From CAYMZZ01 sp047600605 (GTDB lineage: Bacteria > Bacteroidota > Bacteroidia > Chitinophagales > Chitinophagaceae), in assembly GCA_047600605.1 (NCBI GenBank), contig JASGKK010000002.1, forward strand, positions 1,550,001 through 1,614,000: a stretch of 64,000 nucleotides of DNA. Reading direction: 5' to 3'. Of the stretch, positions 34,584 through 43,088 are shown piece by piece; positions within the stretch are counted from its first letter, which is position 1, and the number at the start of each line of letters is the position of its first letter. The translations under genes were made by a program, and so were the position numbers. The notes under the pieces are model-generated. The model ran no database searches. It saw only the letters and a program-made list of their open reading frames with translations, and was not told where the DNA came from.

Positions 34584-35938
34584 AGTTTAATAAATTCGAC
34601 CCGTCTGTTTTTTGATTTACCTTCTTCGGTTGCATTATCAGCTACCGGTTTTGACTCACCCTGCCCATCTGTTTCTATGCGGGCTGCATCAATACCATAC
34701 TCTGCACTCAACGCCTTTTTGACTGCTGCTGCCCTGCGTTTGGAAAGGTCAAGATTGTCTGCGTCTTTACCATCGCTATCGGTATGCCCCACAATGCGTA
34801 CGCGTACCTGCGGATTTTCTTTTAACACAGTGGCTATTTCTTTCAAAACCGATGAAGAGACAGGTTTGATCTTGTCTGAGTTTGTATCAAACAAAATACC
34901 GTTGGTCTCAAACCGGCCTTCGGTGATCAGTTTGCTGCGCATGTCCGCACCTGCGGCAGCCAGGCGGATATTGGTGATGTAGAACCCGATCTCTTCAACT
35001 GGCTGTATAGTAGAACTCACCTGCATTGCGATACGGTTAAGAGCCAGCCCATCGGGGATAGCCTGCGGTACATCATAAATTTTATCTTCACCTATCCATA
35101 AGCGCATCCGTTGCTTCTGTACCCACATCGAGACCCGTACTACTTTTCCATAGTAGCCGTCCAGTTTGGGCAGGCGGTTGCCTTCATTGTCAAAGTAGGG
35201 CGTTCCTTTTTTACGGCTCTGAAAGGCGATCTTTGAACTTTCTTCCTCACCGGGAAATAGGGTGAAATCGACCGCCGACAGGGATGAAATAATACGGTCT
35301 GCATTCATGTATTTGCGGCCATCTGCATCACCCAGCAGATTTTCAATCAGCCGGAATTTGAATTGTGGATAGGCATACCCGTCATACTTAAAGCTCATGA
35401 GCAGGTCAAACTCTACCGTGAAGTTGTCAGGCAGTTTTTTCGAAAGCAGGGGAGAGATGAACTGGCTGCTATGATCCATCTTCATCCATTTTTCGGATGA
35501 GCCTTCCAGTTTTACCACCACTCCCTTGTTATCGGTATACCATTTCAGGGGAAACTCATCCAGTACATCCTGCGAAAAATTTTCGGTGTACAAAACTATT
35601 TCTCCGGGTATAAAATCAAATTTGACACTGTTTTTAACCGGAGTTTTTCCGGTAATTACCGGTTTTACTTCTGCGGCAGGCGAATCTGCCTTATCGTCCG
35701 TTTCTTCTTCTTTTTCTCCGGCGTTCTTTTTTTTCTTATCAGATTTTTTCTTTTTTACAGAACCTTCTGCTTTGTCGAGGCCATTGTCAACCGACTCGCC
35801 CACTTTCTGATCGGCGCGATCTTCGAGCCTGTTTTTAGCGGTTTGTTTTAACCGGTTAAGTACACCCTGGCTATGATTTTTTGAGGGTAGCAGAAACAGC
35901 AGTGCTATTGTGACTGCGTATACAATAATTTTTTTCAT
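34580..35938 (-). CDS. OmpA-family peptidoglycan-binding protein
   Basis: 452 aa. Signal peptide ending KNHSQ; residues 25-100 are strongly charged and Lys/Glu-rich, probably helical or disordered. Residues 110-335 form a beta-rich lectin- or laminin-G-like domain ('FTVEFDLLMSFKYDGYAYP', 'VVRVSMWVQKQRMRLWIGE'). The last 105 residues are an OmpA C-terminal domain: 'GILFDTNSDKIKP', 'RIVGHTDSDGKDADNLDLSKRR' (cited: GHTDSDGKDADNLDLSKRR), 'IETDGQGESKPV' and 'KSKNRRVEFIK', with the Asp and Arg that hold diaminopimelate. It anchors its partners to the cell wall. Confidence 0.9.
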   Translation of the reverse strand: MKKIIVYAVTIALLFLLPSKNHSQGVLNRLKQTAKNRLEDRADQKVGESVDNGLDKAEGSVKKKKSDKKKKNAGEKEEETDDKADSPAAEVKPVITGKTPVKNSVKFDFIPGEIVLYTENFSQDVLDEFPLKWYTDNKGVVVKLEGSSEKWMKMDHSSQFISPLLSKKLPDNFTVEFDLLMSFKYDGYAYPQFKFRLIENLLGDADGRKYMNADRIISSLSAVDFTLFPGEEESSKIAFQSRKKGTPYFDNEGNRLPKLDGYYGKVVRVSMWVQKQRMRLWIGEDKIYDVPQAIPDGLALNRIAMQVSSTIQPVEEIGFYITNIRLAAAGADMRSKLITEGRFETNGILFDTNSDKIKPVSSSVLKEIATVLKENPQVRVRIVGHTDSDGKDADNLDLSKRRAAAVKKALSAEYGIDAARIETDGQGESKPVADNATEEGKSKNRRVEFIKL

Positions 35939-35939
35939 C

Positions 35940-36422
35940 CTATATTTTTTTGAAAGTAATTGTTACGTTCACCGGTGCTCCTGCAATGATGTATTGCCGG
36001 TCTGCAGTCATTGCGTGGTCAGTGAGTGACTTAATATGCAGGATATACTCCTCGTCGGGCGATGTTACTTTTATTTTTGAATTGTTGTTGGTCAGTTCCC
36101 AGCGTATTTCCTGTGGCGGAGTTTCTGTACAAAGAGTAAGGTTATCTGATTTCAGTACGAAACCATTTGCCTGAAACACTGTATAATTGTCCAGCTCACA
36201 TTCTGCTGCCAGCATATGCAGATCGCGGTCGATGTTGCCATCGCCATCTGAGTCTACATCGCGTTCGGGTATTTCGGAAACGATCTGCCATTTTTTGCCT
36301 ACCAGCAGTTCGGGTACATTCATTACCGGCGGGTCTTCTTTTTTGGGCTTTTTACAGCATACAAAAGCACAGCTGATTGCTGTGGCCAGCAGCAGTACGA
36401 TCGGCCATTTTCTTCTGTTCAT
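35940..36422 (-). CDS. Lipocalin-like lipoprotein
   Basis: 160 aa. A hydrophobic leader contains two possible lipoboxes (AISC, Cys18; or FVCC, Cys22/23). The mature part starts 'ELLVGKKWQIVSEI', the usual lipocalin-like opening of Bacteroidota lipoproteins, and is beta-rich to the end ('ITFKKI'). Residues 55-67 (DVDSDGDGNIDRD) form a calcium-binding-type acidic loop. It lies one base before the OmpA gene, 24 bp after the ZU5-like gene. Confidence 0.8.
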   Translation of the reverse strand: MNRRKWPIVLLLATAISCAFVCCKKPKKEDPPVMNVPELLVGKKWQIVSEIPERDVDSDGDGNIDRDLHMLAAECELDNYTVFQANGFVLKSDNLTLCTETPPQEIRWELTNNNSKIKVTSPDEEYILHIKSLTDHAMTADRQYIIAGAPVNVTITFKKI

Positions 36423-36446
36423 TTATTATTGTTTAATGGTTGGGAT

Positions 36447-37709
36447 TTACCAGCGTTGAATACGGAAATAACCGCGTATGGTAGCTTTTCGGGTGACAAT
36501 ATTGTCGCGGGTCGTAAATTTTCCGGCATTGTAGACAACAAACCGGCCACAGACATATCCATCTTTTTCACCAAAAGAACTAATGTATATCCGCCCTTTG
36601 CTATCGACAGGATTGGCATTGGGATCATCATAGTAATAGGAGGTGTAGGTATAATAATGGCCTGACTCGTCTACAGGAGTACTGTAAGAAAAAACAGTAG
36701 GCATTTCTCCCTGATTTTTCCAGATCCACTGACCTGTTTTCTTAACTGTTTCACCATGAATTTTTATACTGATTGACCCGTTGGAAGTCTGATCGGAAAT
36801 GTATCCGTTGTACCATTGAGTTACATTCGGAAATTCAATGTATTTATCATTTACTTCCAGGTATACTCCCGGATGCAGCAATTCGATCCAGGCATAAAGC
36901 AGATAGGTGCCACCCAGGTAATGGACAGTGGCAACTACCTCGGCCTCTTCGGTTTCGTTGATACTGGGCGGGGCTGTGTAATCGGCGTGGTTGCCCAGTA
37001 TCATCAGATCGCCCGGACCATTCAGATCCCAGCTTTTTATCTGTTCGTTGAGCATTTTCCGGGGTTCCAGTACCGGAAGTGTATCGCCTTTGTCCAGCTT
37101 TGCCGGATCTATGCCCATGTGTACTACCGCCAGTTGCGTTGATTCGCCCGATCCCAGGTAAGAGAGACGTGGAGTGATTTTCATGGAACTGATCATACAC
37201 CAGTCGCTGAAGTGGGTAACGGAGAAATTGATCCGTTTTGATGTAGTATCAATCTGCCTTCCGCCCATGGCCAGCCATTTGCCTTTGCGATGGGTTGAAA
37301 CAAACAGCGAAGAAGGGTCAACTTTATCTTCAAATTCATCCTGGTACCGGAAGCTGAGTATAACGGGCTTCAGAAAAGATGAACCATGTGGTGTGATCCG
37401 ATAGGACGAACCGAATACAGCCGGATTGGTATTACTGATCAGTTGAATTCCGACCTCGACATCATGATCCAGCGCACCTGCGGGGATTTCTACCGTCAAC
37501 TGACCATCTTCGGCCACCACTGTTCCTCCTTTTTTGCCAATAATCCGCGTTACCGGTTCGCCAAGCGGCTGTCCCGGCTCGCGGTAGGCAATAGGCGCTG
37601 GTATTTCGGATATTGTTGTGGAAGCAAACGCCGGACAACAGCCAGATATAATCGCCACCGAAATGATCAGGAATGCCCGCAGGCGGCTATCTTTTTTCTT
37701 ATGCTTCAT
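36447..37709 (-). CDS. ZU5-like exported protein, first gene of the OmpA operon
   Basis: 420 aa from the ATG at 37709; a start six codons upstream is possible. The leader ends IISGCC and may carry a lipobox (ISGC). Residues 60-160 resemble a ZU5 domain: 'IGKKGGTVVAEDGQLTVEIPAGAL', cited as GGTVVAEDGQLTVEIPAGAL, then 'YRITPHGSSFLKPVILSF'. The rest is beta-rich without a clear family. ZU5-type modules mediate protein interactions or autoproteolysis; no FxxS/HFS-type cleavage residues can be pointed out with certainty (HFSDWCM occurs at about residue 167). It is divergent from the TPR kinase gene. Confidence 0.7.
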   Translation of the reverse strand: MKHKKKDSRLRAFLIISVAIISGCCPAFASTTISEIPAPIAYREPGQPLGEPVTRIIGKKGGTVVAEDGQLTVEIPAGALDHDVEVGIQLISNTNPAVFGSSYRITPHGSSFLKPVILSFRYQDEFEDKVDPSSLFVSTHRKGKWLAMGGRQIDTTSKRINFSVTHFSDWCMISSMKITPRLSYLGSGESTQLAVVHMGIDPAKLDKGDTLPVLEPRKMLNEQIKSWDLNGPGDLMILGNHADYTAPPSINETEEAEVVATVHYLGGTYLLYAWIELLHPGVYLEVNDKYIEFPNVTQWYNGYISDQTSNGSISIKIHGETVKKTGQWIWKNQGEMPTVFSYSTPVDESGHYYTYTSYYYDDPNANPVDSKGRIYISSFGEKDGYVCGRFVVYNAGKFTTRDNIVTRKATIRGYFRIQRW

Positions 37710-37782
37710 GGCTTTTATTGACGGCACAAAACTAGTTTCCCGGAAGGGGCTGGTTCTACCTTCAACTACTGAATTATGGGTC

Positions 37783-37798
37783 TACGTAGTAGTACGTA
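37783..37798. promoter_or_regulatory. Two TACGTA boxes one helical turn apart
   Basis: TACGTA at 37783-37788 and 37793-37798, start-to-start 10 bp, in the 213-bp gap between the divergent OmpA operon and the TPR kinase gene. Spacing and symmetry suit a dimeric or tandem-binding regulator such as the adjacent NarL-type protein (inference). Confidence 0.35.
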
Positions 37799-37922
37799 AA
37801 TGCTGCCACAATGCGGAACATTTGCCTGGTAATGAGTAATATTGCTCCGCCAAAAAGCAGCCTGAGTGAACATGATTAGCGGGGTGCTGCAGGCAATAAC
37901 TACCAAAAACGAATCAGGTAAG

Positions 37923-39842
37923 ATGCTGTACCGGACAATCCTCCTTTCTCTTTTTTTATTTACTGGCCGGCAGCAGACGCAGGCACAGGATACATTACTG
38001 ACCCGTATCATGGCAGCCAGGGACGACTCTGCCAAGGTGGTAGAACTGGCCGGTTATGCTCATCAGTTGATTGATGATGATAAGGTCCGGGCCCGTAAAC
38101 TATACGCGGAAGTAATGCGCCTGAGCGATAAATTCGATTATCCCTACTGGAATGGCAAAAGCTGGTTTTTTCTGGGTTATATGCATTCTATGGAGGGAAA
38201 GGATGCAGAAGCTATCCGGGATTTTAATAAAGCCCTGGAATATTTCCGGAGAACCGCTTATACAGATCAGGTAGCCAGTTGTTATATCAATATAGCTGCC
38301 GTTAGCGGGAGAATGGGTAATACCGATGAAAAGATACGGGCAACGATGGAAGCGATTCGTTTGCTGGAGCCTACTTCTCATAAAAACCTGCTCATGTATG
38401 CGTACAATTCCATGGGCGTTTTGTTTTATAACCTGGATGAATTTGATAAAGGCCTGGGCTATTTCCGCAAATCGGTCGATTTGGGGCATACTATTAAAGA
38501 CTCTGCATCTATTGTAAATGCGCTGTTTGGCATCAGTAACTGTCTCTCGTCTCAGAAGAAATTTGAGGAAGCGCTGCCCTATGCAGAAGAGGCATTATCA
38601 ATTGCCACAGCAAAGAAAGATGCACATAATTTGAGTATGGCCAATACGGCCTTTACGGAAATATATTCCAAGTGGGGTAAAAGCGAGCCGCTGATAAGAT
38701 ATGCGCAGAAAGTAATAGAACATTCCATAACTGCCAGCAACGTGCAGTACCAACTGATCGGATACATGGCGATGGGCGATGGACTTGGCCTGGCTGGCAG
38801 ACATCGTGAACGGATTGATTATCTGCAACGGGCCTTGAAGATCGGGACAGAAAGCGGTACGGTCATACAGCTGGATGATATTTACAAAGGGCTATCAGAT
38901 TCGTATGTGGCGCTGAACGATTATAAACCAGGGTTTGAATATTACCGGAAATATGTCGTTAACCGGGATAGTGTAATGAATGAAAAAAGTAAAAAGAATG
39001 TAGCAGAGCTGGAAATGAAATACCAGACTTCACAAAAGGAGCGTCAACTGATTGCGAAGGATGCAGCGCTACAACAGAAAAATAAATGGATCATTATAGT
39101 TGTTGCTGTAATGCTGTTGCTGGCAGTAAGCGTATTCTTTTTGGTATTGCAGAACCGCAATAAGCGAAAGCTGCATAAGCAGACATTGCTCACTATTCAA
39201 AAGGAACATGAAGTAGGGTTGCTGGAGCGAACCATTTTTGGCGAAGAAAAGGAACGTGCCCGTATTGCCCGCGAGCTGCACGATGGTATTTCGGGGATGC
39301 TTTCAGCAGCCAAAATGCATCTGAGCGCGGTGCAGACAGTGCCGGTGGCTGCGGGTTTCAGGCAGGCAATGGAACTCATAGATCAGGCAGCGGGTGAAGT
39401 ACGCAAAACGGCGCATAACCTGTTGCCCGAGCCATTACTTCAATATGGACTGGATGAAGCATTGCAGCGTTACTGCAACAGCATATCGTCGCCCGGTAAT
39501 GTAATGGTAGAGTACCATAGCCTGGGCGAAGTTCCATCTTACCGCCAGGAGTTTGCTCTTTCCGTCTATCGTATTGCGCAGGAACTTGTACATAATGCAC
39601 TCAAGCATGCAGGAGCTGCACATATTTTTCTGCAATTAAGCCATACAAAGGAACTGCTTACGCTTACTGTGGAGGATGATGGTAAAGGTTTTGAGGATAA
39701 TGCCGGCAAAGGGGCCGGACTCTCCATTATCCAGAACCGGGTAAAGATGCTCAATGGTACCATTACCTGGAACAGTAGTGCCGGGAACGGTACCAGCGTG
39801 TATGCTGAGTTTGAAATAGAGGGCTTTGAGGAAGTGGCGTAA
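37923..39842 (+). CDS. TPR-containing sensor histidine kinase (NarL-partner type)
   Basis: 639 aa from the ATG at 37923, which gives a signal peptide (LFTGRQQTQAQ); the frame reaches back to a GTG at 37866. Residues 40-370 are TPR repeats (for example 'DKGLGYFRKSVDLG', 'FEEALPYAEEALSIA'), a periplasmic sensor. A coiled-coil stretch precedes the single membrane span (about 388-410). HisKA_3 motif 'ARIARELHDGISGML' carries phospho-acceptor His453. The HATPase part shows 'ELVHNALKHAGA', 'VEDDGKGF' and 'GAGLSIIQNRV'. It is followed after 61 bp by a NarL-type regulator, its likely partner. The stimulus is unknown; the divergent envelope operon is a likely target. Confidence 0.92.
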   Translation: MLYRTILLSLFLFTGRQQTQAQDTLLTRIMAARDDSAKVVELAGYAHQLIDDDKVRARKLYAEVMRLSDKFDYPYWNGKSWFFLGYMHSMEGKDAEAIRDFNKALEYFRRTAYTDQVASCYINIAAVSGRMGNTDEKIRATMEAIRLLEPTSHKNLLMYAYNSMGVLFYNLDEFDKGLGYFRKSVDLGHTIKDSASIVNALFGISNCLSSQKKFEEALPYAEEALSIATAKKDAHNLSMANTAFTEIYSKWGKSEPLIRYAQKVIEHSITASNVQYQLIGYMAMGDGLGLAGRHRERIDYLQRALKIGTESGTVIQLDDIYKGLSDSYVALNDYKPGFEYYRKYVVNRDSVMNEKSKKNVAELEMKYQTSQKERQLIAKDAALQQKNKWIIIVVAVMLLLAVSVFFLVLQNRNKRKLHKQTLLTIQKEHEVGLLERTIFGEEKERARIARELHDGISGMLSAAKMHLSAVQTVPVAAGFRQAMELIDQAAGEVRKTAHNLLPEPLLQYGLDEALQRYCNSISSPGNVMVEYHSLGEVPSYRQEFALSVYRIAQELVHNALKHAGAAHIFLQLSHTKELLTLTVEDDGKGFEDNAGKGAGLSIIQNRVKMLNGTITWNSSAGNGTSVYAEFEIEGFEEVA

Positions 39843-39903
39843 ACAAGTACATTTGAATTAATCAGGCCAGTCTCTTACCTGGGCTGTCACTAACCCGTCT
39901 TTC

Positions 39904-40539
39904 ATGAATCTGAAAATTGCTGTTACAGATGACCACCTGATGGTCATTAATGGACTGAAAGCTATGCTGGACCAGGTTCCCGGCACAAGCCTGTTATTCT
40001 GGACATTGAATGGAGAAGACCTGCTCCGGCAACTGGAAATTCAGCAACCGGATATACTTCTGCTCGATATTCAACTGGGCGATATACCGGGCACAGAATT
40101 GTGCCGGCGGGTGAAGCGGCTTTATCCCGATGTGAAAGTGATGGCGCTTACCAGTCACCAGGATACCAGCTATGTACGACAGATGCTCCGCAATGGTGCC
40201 AGCGGACATTTACTGAAAAACACCGACGTACCCACACTTTACAAAGCTCTGTCGACAGTACAGGAAGGTAAGCAGTATATTGATGAGCAGATCAGCCAGA
40301 ATATTCTTCATGAAGCGCTTTCGACTAAAAGGGTAAGCCGCTATGAAATTCCGCTTACCAAACGGGAAAAAGAAATACTGGTACTGGTAGCCGAGGAAAT
40401 GAGCAACCAGGAAATTGCGGATAAGCTATTTATTAGCCTTCGTACGGTTGAGACACATCGCTTCAATATCATTCAAAAACTTGGTATAAAAAACACGGCG
40501 GGGCTTGTAAAGGAAGCCATCCGCCGTGGACTGATCTGA
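39904..40539 (+). CDS. NarL/FixJ-family response regulator
   Basis: 211 aa. Receiver with DD (9-10), phospho-acceptor Asp55 in ILLLDIQLGD and Lys in GHLLKNTD. The LuxR-type HTH is at about 148-208: 'LTKREKEILVLVAEEMSNQE' (cited: KREKEILVLVAEEMSNQE), 'ISLRTVETHRFNIIQKLGI'. It is the cognate partner of the TPR kinase. The last 12 codons contain a strong hairpin sequence (40494-40528). The gene is convergent with the hemerythrin gene at 40552. Confidence 0.94.
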   Translation: MNLKIAVTDDHLMVINGLKAMLDQVPGTSLLFWTLNGEDLLRQLEIQQPDILLLDIQLGDIPGTELCRRVKRLYPDVKVMALTSHQDTSYVRQMLRNGASGHLLKNTDVPTLYKALSTVQEGKQYIDEQISQNILHEALSTKRVSRYEIPLTKREKEILVLVAEEMSNQEIADKLFISLRTVETHRFNIIQKLGIKNTAGLVKEAIRRGLI

Positions 40540-40551
40540 ACTGTCAGAGGA

Positions 40552-41031
40552 TTATTTATTCGTAGTTGCCGGGTTTACCCAGAATTCATCAGCATAGCAA
40601 TCGTCGGCCGGACTCGCGTGCAATTCCTTCAGGGCTGCTCCAATAATGGTAAGTTGCTCTGTTGTCAGTTTGTGTTCGAGGTGAGGGAACAATTCCCGCT
40701 CTTCAAAACGGATATGGTCGTCCAGTTTTGTTGCCAGTTGTTCCAGTCTTCCTGTTTCTGCGGGAGTATGCCGGATATTTTCAATCAGCTGTTCTATTTC
40801 CCTGTGTTCATTTATTGCCCTCTGGCAATAGAGGTCATCACGTTCGATAAATAAGATCGCTTCTTCGGCACGAAAATGTCTGTGAAGTTCTCCGGCCCAG
40901 AAGTGTAACACATACTTGCTGATCCGTTCTGTATTTATTTTATGCCGCAGTCCCTGTCTGATCTTCCAGCAAAAGAGTAAACCGAAATGGTGGTCACGAG
41001 AGAGGGGTTTTATATGTTCATTCCTTTTCAT
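40552..41031 (-). CDS. Hemerythrin-domain protein (copy 1)
   Basis: 159 aa. Four-helix di-iron pattern: 'LSRDHHFGLLFCWKI' (His), 'HFRAEEAILF' (HxxxE), 'INEHREIE' (His) and 'LDDHIRFEERELFPHLE' (HxxxE with a further His). It is cytosolic and may bind O2 or NO or act as a sensor. It is a clear paralogue of the gene at 47153-47620 (shared GLLFCW, ISKYV/ISRYV, DEHIRFEE). It is the last gene of the Rrf2-led cluster, 33 bp after the RIC gene. Confidence 0.9.
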   Translation of the reverse strand: MKRNEHIKPLSRDHHFGLLFCWKIRQGLRHKINTERISKYVLHFWAGELHRHFRAEEAILFIERDDLYCQRAINEHREIEQLIENIRHTPAETGRLEQLATKLDDHIRFEERELFPHLEHKLTTEQLTIIGAALKELHASPADDCYADEFWVNPATTNK

Positions 41032-41064
41032 AATAAACGGGTATTTCAGAATTACAGCGATGCC

Positions 41065-41784
41065 TTAGCTGAATGTTTGCTCAAGGGCAATGGCTTTTGG
41101 AAAAAGAATATTGTTTTCGAGATGGATATGCACATGCAGATCCTGCTCAAACTCTTTCAGCAAAGCCAGTGTTGCCTGATAGGTGGTGCAGCCATCGGCA
41201 GGCGGAGTATAATTATTGCTGAGCTGAGCAATTTTACGGAAACGATCTCCTTCCATATCGTGATCGTGGATCATCATCAGCACCGGATTTTGTACACTGC
41301 CGAAGGGGGCCGGGGGGCTAGTGGTTCCCGCCTGTCGGGCATGTACCATCTTCCGGATAAAAGGAAAAAGCAATAGCTCTTCCTTTTTCATGTGCACGGT
41401 CAGTTCACCTGCACTTTCCGAAAAAAGCTTTTTTATTTCAGCCAGTTCGCTATGCTTTTGTCCATGTACGGTATTGATCTTATCGAGGTACCCTTGCAGG
41501 ACAGGGATCTGGTCTGATACGTATCGGTGATGCTTTTTCTCAATGTAATCCGCCAGAAGATCAAGCGGCCAGCTGTTGAAGTCAATATTGGTTTTTTCTG
41601 AGTGATGTATCTGCTCCAGGGCCTGTATTACTTCGGCTGGATTTATACCGGCCTGCAGGCAGGCTTCTTCAATACTGCGGGAGCCTTTACAGCAAAAATC
41701 CAGGTTGTATTGATCAAATACAGTAGCAGTGCGAAAGTCGTGGGCAACCACTTCACCGAGTATATTTTCTTTTGAGATATTCAT
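41065..41784 (-). CDS. ric: Iron-sulfur cluster repair di-iron protein (RIC/ScdA/YtfE)
   Basis: 239 aa. The N-terminal ScdA-type domain has 'RTATVFDQYNLDFCCKG' (Cys pair) and 'SIEEACLQAG'. The hemerythrin-like domain carries the ligands in 'YIEKKHHRYV', 'HMKKEELLLFPFI', 'MMIHDHDMEGD' and 'HVHIHLENNILFP'. RIC proteins repair Fe-S clusters damaged by nitric oxide or peroxide in the cytosol. Its place behind a respiratory oxidase, a truncated globin and an Rrf2-type regulator fits a nitrosative-stress operon. The 49-bp gap to the upstream gene shows no clear promoter. Confidence 0.95.
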   Translation of the reverse strand: MNISKENILGEVVAHDFRTATVFDQYNLDFCCKGSRSIEEACLQAGINPAEVIQALEQIHHSEKTNIDFNSWPLDLLADYIEKKHHRYVSDQIPVLQGYLDKINTVHGQKHSELAEIKKLFSESAGELTVHMKKEELLLFPFIRKMVHARQAGTTSPPAPFGSVQNPVLMMIHDHDMEGDRFRKIAQLSNNYTPPADGCTTYQATLALLKEFEQDLHVHIHLENNILFPKAIALEQTFS

Positions 41785-41833
41785 GACAGAGGTGTTTAAT
41801 TTTAAATAATGTGTTGAATAGAGGATTTGTTAT

Positions 41834-42280
41834 TCATGGCTGGCTTACCCGTTTAAACAGAATGGCGCCAAACAGCATCAGGAAAGCTATCTTAACTGTT
41901 TCTATAGCTATGTAATAGAAATGCAGGTTTGATTCTTTTACCGGCATACCCTGTATCACATTCGTTGCCCTCGCATCGAGTGCCGGCAGCAGCCAGCAGG
42001 TTTGTATCAGCAATAACAGCACGGTAAGGGCAAACAGCAGGTTGGCCCACGTGAATACGGCACTTCTTTCGAGCAGCAGATTGGCCAGGATGCCGGCAGC
42101 CAGTATCCATTCTATTTTGTTGAGTGCGGCAAACACAAGTTTACCAATGCCCAGGCCCAATGAAACGGTAATGCCCGGAGCCTGGAATTTGAGCCATGCT
42201 TCCATGAAGCTGATGGCGCAAACAAAGCCTGCCCAGAGAAAGGTGCAGATCACAGCTATGGGATATTTGACGGTGATCAT
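41834..42280 (-). CDS. Four-helix membrane protein of the NO/oxidase cluster
   Basis: 148 aa from the ATG at 42280, which overlaps the globin stop by 4 bp (ATGA). Four hydrophobic helices at about residues 5-27, 35-70, 80-102 and 120-143. The first helix contains 'FVCAISFMEAWLKFQAPG', with a conserved-looking Glu, and the C-terminal helix has 'YIAIETVKIAFLML'. Possibly DUF4149-like, but this is not certain. Its tight coupling to the globin gene points to a role in NO or oxygen handling at the membrane (inference). Confidence 0.78.
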   Translation of the reverse strand: MITVKYPIAVICTFLWAGFVCAISFMEAWLKFQAPGITVSLGLGIGKLVFAALNKIEWILAAGILANLLLERSAVFTWANLLFALTVLLLLIQTCWLLPALDARATNVIQGMPVKESNLHFYYIAIETVKIAFLMLFGAILFKRVSQP

Positions 42281-42672
42281 GGATGAGGAGAGATTGCGTT
42301 GTTTTGAATATACCGGATTTTGGACTGAAAGATTTCTGCCATCCGCTGTGCCTGCCATTTAGCTCTTTCCGCTTTTTCTCCGGTAAAAAAATCGTCGAGC
42401 GTGGAAAAGAACAACTGCAACCAGCAGTCAAAGTGCACCTGTGTCAATGGGAGGTGGGCGTGCGGCGGAAAAGGGCTTCCATAATAGGTATGCTCTTCCA
42501 GTAAAACGGTTTGCCAGAAACGATACATTTTTTCCAGATGTTCGGGCCATCTGTTCTGGATTACGGCAATGAAAATGGGACCGATCTGTACATCCTTTTT
42601 TACTTTATCATAAAAACTGTCTACAAGCAAACGGATATCATCAATATGTGTAATTTCTCTTTTGGTACTCAT
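42277..42672 (-). CDS. Group III truncated hemoglobin
   Basis: 131 aa from the ATG at 42672; the longer frame reaching 42789 would overlap the upstream gene and lacks family similarity. Group III globin features: 'IDDIRLLVDSFYDKVKKD', 'RWPEHLEKMYRFWQTVLL', 'PFPPHAHLPLTQVHFDCWL' with the proximal His in QVHFDCW, and 'FTGEKAERAKWQAQRMAEIF'. It is cytosolic and haem-binding. Group III globins are linked to NO or microaerobic metabolism. It lies 10 bp after the Ig-like membrane protein gene of the oxidase cluster. Confidence 0.93.
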   Translation of the reverse strand: MSTKREITHIDDIRLLVDSFYDKVKKDVQIGPIFIAVIQNRWPEHLEKMYRFWQTVLLEEHTYYGSPFPPHAHLPLTQVHFDCWLQLFFSTLDDFFTGEKAERAKWQAQRMAEIFQSKIRYIQNNAISPHP

Positions 42673-42682
42673 AAGAAAGTAA

Positions 42683-43087
42683 TTAGGGGGCAGTGAAATA
42701 ACTAAAGAGATAAAACATAGCCCAGCCGGTAAACCCGATGATGAGGATCCAGACCCAGGCAGGTATGCTCTGAGGTGTTTCGCTGCCATCGATTAAGAAC
42801 GATTTCTGATCACCTTTTCCATAGGCATTGATCATAATGGGTAATACGCCATCCACCACATCATTTTCACGAATGCCTTCAACCGCAATGGCCGGACCAT
42901 TGCGTACTATAAACGGTATTTTACGGATGCCTTCCTTTCCGGATGGATCTTTGCTTACAATCTTTAATACATGCTCGCCATCCGTAAGTTTGCGCGTGTC
43001 AAGTTCAAAACTGATGGGCGACAACACTTCAGCGATAGGCTTGTTTTCCTCGTCAATAAAGATGTATATGGTGCTCTTGTGGCTCAT
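42683..43087 (-). CDS. Ig-like domain protein with C-terminal membrane anchor
   Basis: 134 aa. No N-terminal signal. Residues 1-105 look like one or two Ig-like beta sandwiches ('IFIDEENKPIAEVLSPISFEL', cited in part; 'LTDGEHVLKIVSKDPSGKEG'), then a single membrane span 'IPAWVWILIIGFTGWAMFYLF' (cited in part: WVWILIIGFTGWAMFYLF). Its place directly after the oxidase genes (1-bp gap) suggests an accessory or assembly subunit of this cbb3-type oxidase. No metal motif is visible. Confidence 0.75.
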   Translation of the reverse strand: MSHKSTIYIFIDEENKPIAEVLSPISFELDTRKLTDGEHVLKIVSKDPSGKEGIRKIPFIVRNGPAIAVEGIRENDVVDGVLPIMINAYGKGDQKSFLIDGSETPQSIPAWVWILIIGFTGWAMFYLFSYFTAP

Positions 43088-43088
43088 G

